57,206 bases of DNA from Nitrososphaerota archaeon (GTDB taxonomy: Archaea; Thermoproteota; Nitrososphaeria; Nitrososphaerales; Nitrosopumilaceae), in assembly GCA_013287585.1 (NCBI GenBank), contig JABDDN010000007.1, positions 1 to 57,206 of the forward strand, read 5' to 3'. Positions 16,747 to 26,063 of this stretch are shown here, piece after piece; position 1 is the stretch's first letter, and each line of letters starts with the position of its first letter. The translations under genes and the position numbers were made by a program. The notes under the pieces are model-generated. The model was not told the origin of the DNA and did not search any database. It was given only the letters and a program-made list of their open reading frames with translations.

Positions 16747-17034
16747 TCTTTTGTGGTCTTGATATTTGATTACTTTCTGTACAGCCTCGTTTGCATTTTT
16801 GATATTAAACTTGACATCGTATCTATCTTTTCTTTCCATCCATGAGATCAAAAGCATTTCTTTTTTTATTTCTTTTACAAGTATGATCTCATCATAGTTT
16901 AGCTCAAGTGCAAGACCCTTTTCTGAAACTTCCCAGGCAATGCCGGTGTTGAGTAAATACAGTATTCCAGAACCCATCTTGCTCTGAACTTTGAGCTTGT
17001 CAAAAATCTCTTGTCCCTGTGATAGGCCAATCAC
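16735..17034 (-). CDS. Small PH/GRAM-like domain protein, 99 aa
   Basis: The pattern MGSGILYLLNTGIAWEVS, LALELNYDEIILVKE, LLISWM and YDVKFNIKNANEAVQKVIKY is a run of beta strands ending in one helix. This is the layout of PH-like (GRAM, bPH) domains, in which a G-x-(L/I)-Y-L-x-(N/T)-x-x-(I/V) strand is typical. No membrane helix is present. Such domains bind lipids or proteins. The assignment rests on pattern reading, not on a profile search. Confidence 0.5.
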   Translation of the reverse strand: MIGLSQGQEIFDKLKVQSKMGSGILYLLNTGIAWEVSEKGLALELNYDEIILVKEIKKEMLLISWMERKDRYDVKFNIKNANEAVQKVIKYQDHKRLTG

Positions 17035-17085
17035 GTATCACAAATTTGAATATCATAAAAGGATCTGCTCAATCCCTTAAATGAA

Positions 17086-17442
17086 ATGATATTATTTGGA
17101 ACCATGTCTCTTCCACTTGCAATTGCAGTAACAATAATTGTTATCATTGGTGTTGCAATGATACTTTATGTCGAGAGTCAAAACATGTCATATATGCAAA
17201 AGGCAAACACTATTGATACTATACACAACAACAAAGAAAGAGAAAACGCCATTGCCACCTACACAGGAAATACACTTGACATAAAGAATCCTGAAAATAA
17301 TCCAATTAATATCAAGTACATCAGGATCCTAGATGACCAAGGAAATCTAATACAAAGAATTCCCTACAATGCCCAGATCAAACCCTTTTCTAATTCCACT
17401 CTGAATCTTGCTGGAGTTATTCCATCACAATACCTAAAATGA
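17086..17442 (+). CDS. Membrane-anchored small protein, pilin-like in size
   Basis: A 118-residue protein with one N-terminal hydrophobic helix (LPLAIAVTIIVIIGVAMILYV) and a polar ectodomain with beta-type sequence (IKYIRILDDQGNLIQRIPYN) and sequons near its end. The basic residues before the helix that mark class III signals are missing. It may be a minor subunit or simply an anchored protein. ATG at 17086 is used; M7 at 17104 is an alternative. Confidence 0.6.
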   Translation: MILFGTMSLPLAIAVTIIVIIGVAMILYVESQNMSYMQKANTIDTIHNNKERENAIATYTGNTLDIKNPENNPINIKYIRILDDQGNLIQRIPYNAQIKPFSNSTLNLAGVIPSQYLK

Positions 17443-17468
17443 TCCCCTCCTTGGCTGAGAACCCCCTG

Positions 17469-17515
17469 TCATACAATACATCCTTATATCATACTATGTT
17501 CATACTATAGTATGA
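17469..17515. promoter_or_regulatory. RHH operator: 16-bp palindrome with repeated TCATAC half sites
   Basis: TCATACTATAGTATGA at 17500-17515 is a perfect palindrome that includes the ATG of the RHH gene at 17512. Further TCATAC half sites start at 17489 and 17469, offset by 11 and 20 bases, about one and two helical turns. Ribbon-helix-helix proteins bind such repeated half sites cooperatively, so this is very probably the autoregulatory operator of the adjacent gene. Confidence 0.7.
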
Positions 17516-17766
17516 CGAAGCAGAGACGTACGATCGCACTTTCTGCAGAACTGGACGGTGTGATAGGCCTTTTGGCCACTCGTAAAAAGATGAACTATTC
17601 CGAGTACATCGAATCTAGATTGAAGTTAGTTCCAGAACTACTAAATGAACTTCAAAGACTCCAGAGTTTGCCTGAGGATGCACCGTCTACGATCAAAGGC
17701 AGCCTACGCAATGCACTCAAGGCCACAGATGACATTGAAGCAGAACAAAATAATCTTGTAGCATAG
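17512..17766 (+). CDS. Ribbon-helix-helix DNA-binding protein
   Basis: An 84-residue protein. The N-terminal segment TKQRRTIALSAELDGVIGLLATRKKMNYSEYIESRL fits the RHH fold: a short basic beta strand (RRTIALS) for the major groove, then two helices. The C-terminal part is helical and acidic. The ATG lies inside a perfect palindrome, pointing to autorepression. It separates the surface-protein genes on either side and could control them; the partner could also be a toxin, but none is adjacent. Confidence 0.78.
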   Translation: MTKQRRTIALSAELDGVIGLLATRKKMNYSEYIESRLKLVPELLNELQRLQSLPEDAPSTIKGSLRNALKATDDIEAEQNNLVA

Positions 17767-17768
17767 AA

Positions 17769-18245
17769 CTAGGCCGCTTTCTTTTCCATCTTTGTTAGAG
17801 TACCATAAACTGGGTCTGTTACCTTGATTTCTTTTTCAACATAGCCTAACTTCCTGTAGTATGAAATTCTATTTTCAACAGAATACAGAACGAGCTTTTT
17901 GTAATTGAATTGACGTGAAAGATCTTCTGCCAAGATGATCAATTCAGCTCCTGCCTTGATAACTGGAAGAGATGGATCTCTGTTACGTTCAACCAACTTT
18001 ATCTCAAAATGCGTACCCCAGTCCTTTAGAACAATGAAAGCGAGTATGTCATCGTTGAATTCTCTTACTATGACATACAGACCTTTTTCATTAATCTGAA
18101 TCAAGTACGCTAGATCTATTTTGTTGAAATTAGAAAATTCGTTTTGAAACTTTTTGTTAGAATCATTTTTATTAATAAATCTGAAAGGTGGTTGAAGCGA
18201 AATAATTTTTCTATCCATCAACTTGTCAACTAAGATTGGATGCAT
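17769..18245 (-). CDS. Possible GNAT-type acetyltransferase, 158 aa
   Basis: The sequence shows GNAT-like order: strands YVIVREFNDDILAFIVLKDWG, a helix (AGAELIILAEDLSRQF), the strand KKLVLYSV, and YYRKLGYVEKE, the common end motif of GNAT folds (YxklGF). The acetyl-CoA pyrophosphate loop (Q/RxxGxG/A) is not clear, so activity is uncertain. Its start is only two bases from the start of the divergent giant surface gene at 18248, so the two promoters must overlap the coding regions. Confidence 0.5.
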   Translation of the reverse strand: MHPILVDKLMDRKIISLQPPFRFINKNDSNKKFQNEFSNFNKIDLAYLIQINEKGLYVIVREFNDDILAFIVLKDWGTHFEIKLVERNRDPSLPVIKAGAELIILAEDLSRQFNYKKLVLYSVENRISYYRKLGYVEKEIKVTDPVYGTLTKMEKKAA

Positions 18246-18247
18246 AA

Positions 18248-20503
18248 GTGCTTAAAAAACAATCTTTCATTATTCGTGTGCAAAAATTAGCATTACTTCT
18301 TTTAGCTCTTGTTGTAATCACACCAATCAGTGCCGCCTCTGCAACACAGATTCAACTTGTCACTGACCTTGGTAATGTCTTTACAGTCAAAAACATAGGA
18401 AACGGTAGCCAAAACAACAATGGACCAAGTAATTCTTTTGGTGCTGCCTTTGGTGTGGCAGTTAAGATGAACACATATGATTATTCGGGCCGTGTCATCT
18501 ACGGTAGCAGTGATGCAGGAAAGGGAGTCTCACTTGTCCCATATGCAACTGTGCCACAGGATACCAAATATGCTGCGGTAATAAGAGATACAGACCCGGT
18601 AACATCACTTGAAGTGCCAAAACTTCAGGCAGCATACGACTATAGCAATGGTGCTTTGATTCCACGCGCTCTGTCTCCAAATATTCTTGGATATTCAGAT
18701 TCTAGAGTAATTGGAACCGGTTCTGTTACCACAACAGACAATGGAATCACATTGCATACTTCAGATGGTTCAAGTTACGCGGTTCTTCAGGTAAATGACA
18801 ATCTTAAGGGCATGACTGTATATCTTCGAGGTTCTACCACTGGAAGCATTTCATTTGCAGCGCCTGATTCGCCATCCTATGATCTAATTCATACAGATTA
18901 TAATTCAAATGGATTTTTGTTATACTCAACGACCGGTCTTGTTGATTCTCCACGTGGGATTGTCGCTTGCGATATGAGATCTTGTTGGGGTACTGGTCAA
19001 ATTGCCCATACCGTTACTGTCACTGTTAATGCTCCAGCTACCACATCTTCCATAGGTAGCTATTCTGCTACTGCAAAACATAAAGAGTATGTTGTTGATA
19101 CGTGTTGGGGTTGGGGTAGGGGTCGACATTGCAGTTTCCATTGGGTTGATCAGTATACTCCACTGCAAATCAATACAGTGACAAAGAAAGACCAAGTCAC
19201 CATCACGAGTCTGCAATATACATACACCGACACTTCTTGGTTGTGTAGCATTTGCGATGGTCATTGGGCATTCCAACTCTACAGCACATACCCGTTAAAG
19301 CCTCTGAGCACTTTTACTGCAGCAAATTTCGAGACACAATATACAATACCGGTTACACCGGGACCGTTGTATGTTATCATGAAAGGCGACAACAGTATCA
19401 TCAAGGCAGAATCGTACAATCCGACAACAGACTCGTTATTGAAGATTTACGGATTGCCAGCTAATACGATTTATCAGATAACCAAAAACAGTATCACAGG
19501 TGTTGAGGGGGTAACCGATGGAAGTTCTAGCGGATTACAGTTGAACTCGCAACAGATTACAATTGCTCAACAGGATGACCCAGGTGTCACTCTTCTTTTG
19601 TATCCTAGTTCGATGTATTATCGTGGGCCATTTAGTACCGCAGTTTTTGACTTGCAACACTTGAACATAACACATCTTTCTACTTCGTCAGATCAAGTCT
19701 ATGTTCCATTTGCATACATACAGATTCCTGTAGCGGTACCAGCAACGATAACTGACGTGAAGATCAATCATGATGTAACACTTGGTTATCTTGATGGAAA
19801 TTATTCCCCCGGTTCATCATTATTTGTTCCCATTATTCCAGGTGAACAGGAGGTGGATATTACAGTAAACGGTCAGACGCTATCTATTCCATTAAACGCT
19901 ATTGAAAATCCCGTTGGCCTCAAAGCAATACCTGTGATAACAAACACCAATGCGCAATATTCGTCGACCGGTCAGATAACAAGCATTGATGTTAATACGG
20001 TAACAAGTGCATTTGCAATTGCACCAAACACTGGAAGAATGTTTGCTACCGCAGCTCTGCGAGTATCAGGCGAGTCTTCGCTTACAAGTGATGTTAGCAT
20101 GTACTTTGTACCAAATCCGCCGCCCCCACCAAGACCCAGAGATCCTCTAAGTGTCTATGTTGATGTATATGTGAACGGACAATTTGTTAAATCAGATCTG
20201 ATTTACTATGACTCGGACCCAATATTTTCTCCGTTACAGGCAATGAACGGCTTGACATATCTGCAAGCTGAGAATTACAAGTTTAAGCAGACTACAACTA
20301 TTGGTAATGAATTTGTGAACGTAAATGCTGGCGACATGGTTCAATTTATTATTCGTACCACTGTTCATGCGGATGGCCAACCGATAACAATCAAACCATA
20401 TGCAGTAACAGGTGGAGTCGTAAAACTCGGAAGTACAACTAGCGCCGCATCTGCAACTGCCAACATATACTCTGGCACAATAATTACAGGTATGTCTTAC
20501 TAG
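18248..20503 (+). CDS. Large secreted surface protein, 751 aa
   Basis: Begins at GTG (18248), with a second in-frame GTG at 18278 that directly precedes the signal peptide VQKLALLLLALVVITPISAASA; either could be used. The mature part is Ser/Thr/Tyr/Asn-rich and beta-type. It has cysteine-aromatic clusters (CWGWGRGRHCSFHW, CSICDGHWAF) and a polyproline stretch (NPPPPPRPRD, about residue 625). No C-terminal membrane helix is seen. I recognise no catalytic domain. Size, export signal and neighbours suggest an adhesin or shell protein. Confidence 0.7.
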   Translation: MLKKQSFIIRVQKLALLLLALVVITPISAASATQIQLVTDLGNVFTVKNIGNGSQNNNGPSNSFGAAFGVAVKMNTYDYSGRVIYGSSDAGKGVSLVPYATVPQDTKYAAVIRDTDPVTSLEVPKLQAAYDYSNGALIPRALSPNILGYSDSRVIGTGSVTTTDNGITLHTSDGSSYAVLQVNDNLKGMTVYLRGSTTGSISFAAPDSPSYDLIHTDYNSNGFLLYSTTGLVDSPRGIVACDMRSCWGTGQIAHTVTVTVNAPATTSSIGSYSATAKHKEYVVDTCWGWGRGRHCSFHWVDQYTPLQINTVTKKDQVTITSLQYTYTDTSWLCSICDGHWAFQLYSTYPLKPLSTFTAANFETQYTIPVTPGPLYVIMKGDNSIIKAESYNPTTDSLLKIYGLPANTIYQITKNSITGVEGVTDGSSSGLQLNSQQITIAQQDDPGVTLLLYPSSMYYRGPFSTAVFDLQHLNITHLSTSSDQVYVPFAYIQIPVAVPATITDVKINHDVTLGYLDGNYSPGSSLFVPIIPGEQEVDITVNGQTLSIPLNAIENPVGLKAIPVITNTNAQYSSTGQITSIDVNTVTSAFAIAPNTGRMFATAALRVSGESSLTSDVSMYFVPNPPPPPRPRDPLSVYVDVYVNGQFVKSDLIYYDSDPIFSPLQAMNGLTYLQAENYKFKQTTTIGNEFVNVNAGDMVQFIIRTTVHADGQPITIKPYAVTGGVVKLGSTTSAASATANIYSGTIITGMSY

Positions 20504-20593
20504 ACTAACAGGGCCACAACAAAACTCTGTTACAATCTGATGCAACTGGAATTGAATCAACATTTCAAAACCTGACTTAAATGCAGTGCATTA

Positions 20594-23458
20594 TTGGTGT
20601 ACGTGATTAAGAAATCACTTGCGTCATTATCGCTTTTCTTGTTTGTGGTGATATCTCCACTATTACCAGCATTTGGTCAGTCATCAGGAGAAGTATCTTC
20701 AGGTTATTCTGTGTGGATTCCAAAAAAGATGATCGTAGGACAAGATTATCAAGGAATCATAGTACTTGACAGGCCATCAAGTGATAACAGTCTGCTCTTC
20801 CTATCTACTAGTGACAAATCAAGACTTGATGTTCCTCAATCAATCAACATTTCCCCATTTACAAATCACGGAATCTTTCAGATAAAGCCATTAAAAAACG
20901 GAAATGCAACAGTCTTTGCGGCACTTCAAGGAAATCTTGTACAAGCTGACACCACAATATACCAATCCAATACACAACCAGCATCACTTAGGATCATACT
21001 TCCAACCAATATCACCAAAGCCCAAAACATGTTAGCATATGTTTTCTCACAAGACCAGTTTGGATTGCCAGCTCCTGTAAACTTGGATAGCGAGTTATTT
21101 GTTACAACAACATCGACAATAGAAGCGCCAGCTACAATTACGATACCAAAAGGCCAGTATTATGCTCAGCTCCCTCTTATCACAAAAGGTAGTGGAACTG
21201 TTTCAGTTGCAGCAGATGGACTTGGTCTTGCAACAGCAAAGATAACCAAGGTGCATGATGACATCAAAGTAAGACTAGCAGTAGCGCCAGATATTGCAGT
21301 CCCCAATTCTGCTGTATACTATTATGTCTGGTTAGAAAAAGAAGGCAAACCCTTCAAACCACCATATACCATCAATGCAGTTTTATCGTCAAGTGATACC
21401 GACGTTGCAAGATTTGGCAATACATATGACGTAACCCACTTTAATGATATTACATATTCAACCAAACTCAAAGACGGAATTGCAAAAGGAATCATATACA
21501 CAAGAAACTTTGGAAACTCTACAATCTCAGTCAGTGTTGAAGGTGTGGGCTCTGCTACAGCTTTACTAATCGCGGGTCCTGCACTTTTCAATAGTGTGGC
21601 TCTGACGAGCAATACAGTTAGTAATCCTGTATTGTCTGTAGACGAGACAACAGCATCATCATTTTGTAGTAAACTATCTTCGTGCAAACCTAACCTGGTC
21701 AAAGTCTGGGTTTATCCATCTGTCTTTGATGATAAGAGCTACGGCATTGTCAGTTTGTACCATTTTACAAACAATACAAATCAGAACATCGTGGTTCCAC
21801 TTGCTGCAGACAGCAGCATAGTCCAGATCTCATCTAATAGTCAAGACCTACAATATGACAAGGAGATAGAGATGATTCCAGCGCGCATTCCGGGAACAAA
21901 TCAAGAAATAGGAGTTGCAGCTGCAGTAGAATTTCCTATTGCAGCAGGTGAAGAAGGAAACTATACCATCACTGCATCTGGTGCTGGCAAGATATTTGGA
22001 ACTGCACCTGCCAGTATCATACCAAGATACTTTGACTCTTACAATGTTGCAATTACCTCACTTCCAGCAAAAACTGGAATCACTCAAGACCTTGGCATCA
22101 TGTACATCTCAGATGGCTCGGGTGCGATGGTAGAACCGTCCTCGGTATTTTCAGAACCTCCAGATGTTGAAATAAAGACGATAATAAAAGATGTTCCAAA
22201 GAAACTCCAGTTTACGTCAACAAACATGGCACTTGCAGGAACTCTATCAGACAAGGCAGACATCTCTGCATCTATACCTGGACTCTCTTCTGCATCTGTG
22301 ACAATATTCCCACTTGACATTGCAACAAATGTAGAGTTTGATCTACCACCAAGAATTCATGTCGGTGAGAAATTTCCGTTTGTAGCTCATAAGGTAGATT
22401 CCTTTGGAGTTCCATTACAACAACTCGTACCACAGGATCTGTCTGCAGCAAGTGGAGTTACAGTCGATCCTTTGGGGCAATACATGACAATAAACAAGGA
22501 AGGCAAGGTCACCGTAGCAATACTTGCTGATACTGGAGCAATAACAAAAGAGGTTGACTCTTTTTACAACGAGATGCATCTTAGCACAGATGCAAATAAT
22601 ACAATATTCAAAGTGGGAAAACCAAACGCATTCAAGGTAACTGCCGATGTTGAAAATGCAAGCTATGACCTTCAATCGATAATTCCTGTAACTCAGACAG
22701 CTCCTGGTCAGTTTTCCATCTCACCTGACAGGGAAGGTGCCTTTGATGTTACCATATTTGCACATAAGGATGGCTTCAAACCACTAGCCGAAATTTTGCA
22801 CTTTATCTCAAAGAAGATAATCGATATCTCAGTTACTGCAACAGGAAACGATGGCACTGTACTTCATCTTGTCCCATTGATTACGGTGAACAATCAATCC
22901 ATTATCTCAAACACGCCGTTTGAGCAAAGCACAGGCGCAGGACAGGTTCACATCGAGATACCACCACAATTTAACGTCGGAGACAACAACTATGCTCTAA
23001 ATAATGTGGATATTTCTGGACAGAAATTCTCAAATGGAAAAATAGATCTGTTTCTTGCAGACGATTCAAAGATTCAGGCAAGCTATGATCGTGTGCTAAA
23101 GGTCAATGCAACATATGCAGGTGGAGGAGGTCTCTACTCCTATGGAGCGACGGCAACACTGCATGCACCAGATAAATGGGAAATCTCATTTCTTGTACGC
23201 CAAGTCTTTGACCACTGGGAAGGAAACAATCTTCCATTTGATTCTAGAACAAACGATGTAAGCTTTGTTGTAAAAGAGAATGTCTTTGTCACTGCCGTTT
23301 ACAAACAAGATTCTACATATCTGATGCTTGTAATTGCTGGACCGGTTACTGGATTTTTTGTTCTGAAAAAGCGTGATACCATTACGTGGCATGTGAAAGA
23401 ATTGGAAGAAAAAATAAAACAATTCGTACCAAAATTACCAAAAAAGAAAAAAGACTAG
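20594..23458 (+). CDS. Giant anchored surface protein with Ig-like repeats, 954 aa
   Basis: Starts at TTG 20594, with in-frame GTG codons at 20597 and 20603 as alternatives; all keep the signal peptide (LASLSLFLFVVISPLLPAFG). The ectodomain is a series of beta sandwich-like segments with alternating hydrophobic strands. It ends in one helix (YLMLVIAGPVTGFFVL) and a basic tail. This is the topology of an anchored surface fibre or S-layer-associated protein. It closes the same-strand surface cluster; a hairpin overlaps its stop codon. No enzyme motif is visible. Confidence 0.75.
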   Translation: MVYVIKKSLASLSLFLFVVISPLLPAFGQSSGEVSSGYSVWIPKKMIVGQDYQGIIVLDRPSSDNSLLFLSTSDKSRLDVPQSINISPFTNHGIFQIKPLKNGNATVFAALQGNLVQADTTIYQSNTQPASLRIILPTNITKAQNMLAYVFSQDQFGLPAPVNLDSELFVTTTSTIEAPATITIPKGQYYAQLPLITKGSGTVSVAADGLGLATAKITKVHDDIKVRLAVAPDIAVPNSAVYYYVWLEKEGKPFKPPYTINAVLSSSDTDVARFGNTYDVTHFNDITYSTKLKDGIAKGIIYTRNFGNSTISVSVEGVGSATALLIAGPALFNSVALTSNTVSNPVLSVDETTASSFCSKLSSCKPNLVKVWVYPSVFDDKSYGIVSLYHFTNNTNQNIVVPLAADSSIVQISSNSQDLQYDKEIEMIPARIPGTNQEIGVAAAVEFPIAAGEEGNYTITASGAGKIFGTAPASIIPRYFDSYNVAITSLPAKTGITQDLGIMYISDGSGAMVEPSSVFSEPPDVEIKTIIKDVPKKLQFTSTNMALAGTLSDKADISASIPGLSSASVTIFPLDIATNVEFDLPPRIHVGEKFPFVAHKVDSFGVPLQQLVPQDLSAASGVTVDPLGQYMTINKEGKVTVAILADTGAITKEVDSFYNEMHLSTDANNTIFKVGKPNAFKVTADVENASYDLQSIIPVTQTAPGQFSISPDREGAFDVTIFAHKDGFKPLAEILHFISKKIIDISVTATGNDGTVLHLVPLITVNNQSIISNTPFEQSTGAGQVHIEIPPQFNVGDNNYALNNVDISGQKFSNGKIDLFLADDSKIQASYDRVLKVNATYAGGGGLYSYGATATLHAPDKWEISFLVRQVFDHWEGNNLPFDSRTNDVSFVVKENVFVTAVYKQDSTYLMLVIAGPVTGFFVLKKRDTITWHVKELEEKIKQFVPKLPKKKKD

Positions 23459-23472
23459 GAAAAAATTCCTAG
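23455..23472 (+). terminator. Hairpin at the stop of the giant surface gene
   Basis: CTAGGAA (23455-23461) and TTCCTAG (23466-23472) form a perfect 7-bp stem with an AAAA loop that contains the stop codon TAG. It could mark the 3' end of the surface-protein transcript. No long T run follows directly. Confidence 0.45.
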
Positions 23473-23751
23473 CCTGTATTCCACAATCGAACAATATTTG
23501 ATCTGTAAAATTTGTATTTAAGTGCAATTTGATAGAATGAGGATAGTTTTATTATTAAAAAACAGTAGATGGATCCTACAGGCCTCTCACCATTTGGGAG
23601 TTGGATCAATAATTAAAATCTCTTAGCGGGTTTACAATGATGAAATATGTTAATCTTCACAGAGGATACGAATGCAGAATCTGCTAGACTACAAATTTCG
23701 ATACAAAATCAAAAAGTTAAAGGCATTCATTGCCTCAGAGGAAAATAGAAA

Positions 23752-24588
23752 ATGGCAGATCAAAAAGTTGCCGTCGTTACCGGAAGCTCAAGTGGGATGG
23801 GATATGAGACTGCGCTTGCGCTTGCAAGAAACGGCTTTCGTACATATGCAACCATGCGGAATATAGAAAAAGCAAAGACTATCACAGATGTTGCAAAAAA
23901 AGAGAACCTTTCGCTACATACAGTAAAGCTTGATGTCACAGATGAAAGATCTGTAGATGATGCGATTAAGATTATCAAGTCAGAGGCTGGAAGAATTGAT
24001 GTACTGGTAAATAACGCAGGTTACGGCCTTATGGGAGCCCTTGAGGATCTCTCGATGAGTGAGATAAAGGCACAATACGAGACAAACGTCTTTGGTCTGA
24101 TAAGAGTAACCCAGGCAGTTCTGCCTACTATGAGGGAGCAAAAAAGTGGCATTATTGTAAATATTAGTTCTATAGGTGGAAAGATGGCAATACCCTTACA
24201 GTCACCATACCATGGAACAAAATTTGCAGTTGAAGGCCTCAGTGAATCTATTGCGTATGATTTAGAGCCATTTGGGATCAAAGTTGTCATAATAGAACCA
24301 GGTGCAATTAAAACCAATTTTGACACTGGCATGTTAGTGGCTAAAAAAAATCAAAACCCAAGTTCGCCTTATTATAACTCCATGCGGAAATTACAAAGTT
24401 CTATAAATTCTCATTTTAAGAATGCAATCCCACCTAGCAAGGTTGCTGAAGTAATATTAAATGCAATTACAACACCAAATCCTAGTCTGAGGTATACTGT
24501 AGGTGAGGATGCAGCTTTGCTTGCGCAAAAAAGAAAAGAGCTATCAGACTCTGAATTTCAAAAACTTGTTTTAGATTTTTTTAAATAA
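23752..24588 (+). CDS. Short-chain dehydrogenase/reductase (classical SDR)
   Basis: A 278-residue NAD(P)-dependent oxidoreductase. The cofactor loop is TGSSSGMG (10-17), the structural motif NNAG is at 87-90, and the catalytic residues are S139/S140 (NISSIGG), Y153 and K157 (YHGTK). A basic residue pattern after strand 2 (YATMRN) hints at NADPH. The substrate cannot be predicted. It opens the block of bacterial-type metabolic genes that lies between the surface cluster and the coupling ATPase. The start is supported by the fold beginning at residue 5. Confidence 0.92.
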   Translation: MADQKVAVVTGSSSGMGYETALALARNGFRTYATMRNIEKAKTITDVAKKENLSLHTVKLDVTDERSVDDAIKIIKSEAGRIDVLVNNAGYGLMGALEDLSMSEIKAQYETNVFGLIRVTQAVLPTMREQKSGIIVNISSIGGKMAIPLQSPYHGTKFAVEGLSESIAYDLEPFGIKVVIIEPGAIKTNFDTGMLVAKKNQNPSSPYYNSMRKLQSSINSHFKNAIPPSKVAEVILNAITTPNPSLRYTVGEDAALLAQKRKELSDSEFQKLVLDFFK

Positions 24589-24756
24589 AATGTGTCATCT
24601 AAAAATCAAATCTTGAAATTTCAGAGCCATGATCGTAATCTGTATAAAGACTACGCAATTTATTGCGTTTGAAAGAATGCCTGAAAAGTTTAATGATTCA
24701 ATCGCTGGCTTTAATATCTGCTATTTGGTCTATCGTATTGACTTTAGGACATTGAC

Positions 24757-25248
24757 ATGAGCCCAAAATATCAGAACAATGTGTTGCCAGAATTGTCTGT
24801 CGAGACCTCATTTAGAAGAACCCACAAGAAACTAGAAACGAGGTTTTTGAAAATCTGGTTCGCCGAGTGCCCAGTGATGACTTCTCTTGGCATCCTTGGA
24901 AAAAAGTGGGCATTTCCAATTCTTCGGGACATTGCAGTCTACAAGGTAGAGCGATTCAACCAATTTCTATCATCACTACCAGGGATCACGCCAAAAGTTC
25001 TTGCGACGAGGCTAAGAGAACTGGAGAGAGAAGGATTTATCAAAAAAACCGTCATCAAGAACAATCCGCCTAGGATCGTTCAGTGGTCCCTAACAGAGAA
25101 AGGGATCGACACTGTTCCAATTGGCATGATGCTCGCGGGCTTTGGTGCAAAGTGGCGCGCTGATATCGTATTCTCCGATAAGAAGCCACGAATGATGAAC
25201 GAGATCTTCACTCAAGAAGGAATGGACTTTCTCAAAAAGTATCTTTGA
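24757..25248 (+). CDS. HxlR-family winged-helix regulator
   Basis: A 163-residue protein with the HxlR core CPVMTSLGILGKKWAFPILR (residues about 38-57), then FNQFLSSLPGITPKVLATRLRELEREGFI, the recognition helix and wing. The cysteine before the core, often a redox or aldehyde sensor in this family, is present (C38). Extra residues extend both ends. It precedes the first isochorismatase-fold gene by about 130 bases on the same strand and is its likely regulator. Confidence 0.88.
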   Translation: MSPKYQNNVLPELSVETSFRRTHKKLETRFLKIWFAECPVMTSLGILGKKWAFPILRDIAVYKVERFNQFLSSLPGITPKVLATRLRELEREGFIKKTVIKNNPPRIVQWSLTEKGIDTVPIGMMLAGFGAKWRADIVFSDKKPRMMNEIFTQEGMDFLKKYL

Positions 25249-25359
25249 CTTGAAGTTAGAAGTTTATAATAGATTTGGCGTTGTTTTTCGGAAAATCTTC
25301 CTTGCAACTTCATCTTTTGTTACTACTTTCTTTTTGGAAAGTTTCTATTTAATACAGAT

Positions 25360-25370
25360 GGGTACCACCC
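25360..25370. promoter_or_regulatory. Dyad operator before the first isochorismatase gene
   Basis: GGGT-ACC-ACCC is an inverted repeat with a 3-base spacer, centred 12 bases before the ATG at 25377. It lies just after a TATA-like TTTAATA (25348-25354), where a bound repressor would block initiation. The second isochorismatase gene carries a dyad at the same relative position. Confidence 0.45.
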
Positions 25371-25376
25371 CACAGT

Positions 25377-26000
25377 ATGAATAATCCAGCAGATGACAGG
25401 TTAACTCGGTCCAATGCGGTACTGCTTCTGGTTGACCATCAAGTTGGCTTGGTTGCTGGTTCTAGGTACCCCGAACCGCAAGACCTCCGAAAGAACGTAG
25501 TTGGTCTCGCTCGAGCTTGTAAGATTCTTGGCGTGCCAATAGTAGCAACTACTACAATGTCAGACGGAATGTTTGGGCCAATCTTTCCAGAGTTAGCCGA
25601 CATCCTGAAGGATCTAGAAATAATTGATCGAATAACAGTAAATCCATTTGACGAACCTCGAATCACCTCCGCACTCAAAAAGACAGGTAGATCCAAAGTT
25701 ATTGTTGCGGGCATTAATACTGCAGTTTGCACGTGTTTTCCTGCAATATCCTCTGTAAACGCAGGGTATGGTGCATATGCGGCAATCGATGCTTCAGGAG
25801 CTTTTGATGCAACAGAACAACATACTGCAATGATCCGGATGACTCAGGCTGGAGTAATCGTAGCAGATTACAATGCAATAGTAGTAGAGATGCTAGCTAA
25901 CAATGCAGATCCATTGGCCCCACAAGTATACGCTGCTGTAGGTCTGAGTCACTTTGTGTCACTGAGGGATCTCTATAGCTCTATGACTAAAAAGACGTGA
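25377..26000 (+). CDS. Isochorismatase-fold cysteine hydrolase (YcaC-like), copy 1
   Basis: A 207-residue cysteine hydrolase. The nucleophile is C118 (AGINTAVCTC) and the aspartate of the triad is D20 (LLLVDHQVGL). The basic residue likely corresponds to R85 (IIDRITVNPFDEP), where some relatives have lysine. The family hydrolyses amides or ester-like bonds (nicotinamide, N-carbamoyl compounds, isochorismate); the substrate here is unknown. It is about 35-40 percent similar by eye to the second copy at 26677, which suggests a duplication or paired subunits. Confidence 0.88.
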   Translation: MNNPADDRLTRSNAVLLLVDHQVGLVAGSRYPEPQDLRKNVVGLARACKILGVPIVATTTMSDGMFGPIFPELADILKDLEIIDRITVNPFDEPRITSALKKTGRSKVIVAGINTAVCTCFPAISSVNAGYGAYAAIDASGAFDATEQHTAMIRMTQAGVIVADYNAIVVEMLANNADPLAPQVYAAVGLSHFVSLRDLYSSMTKKT

Positions 26001-26063
26001 AATCTACTCCATAGATCCTTTAAGGAGTTTTGCAAATATCATGGTATTAAACTAATTTAGCTA

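Noticed and set aside
17769-18245. Toxin partner for the RHH protein
   Set aside because: The next gene is on the opposite strand and reads like a GNAT fold, but it lacks the clear acetyl-CoA loop of TacT-type toxins and is not in an operon with the RHH gene.
24679-24762. Short frame starting MPEKFNDSIAG upstream of the HxlR gene
   Set aside because: Only 27 residues, no promoter evidence and no family features; probably chance.
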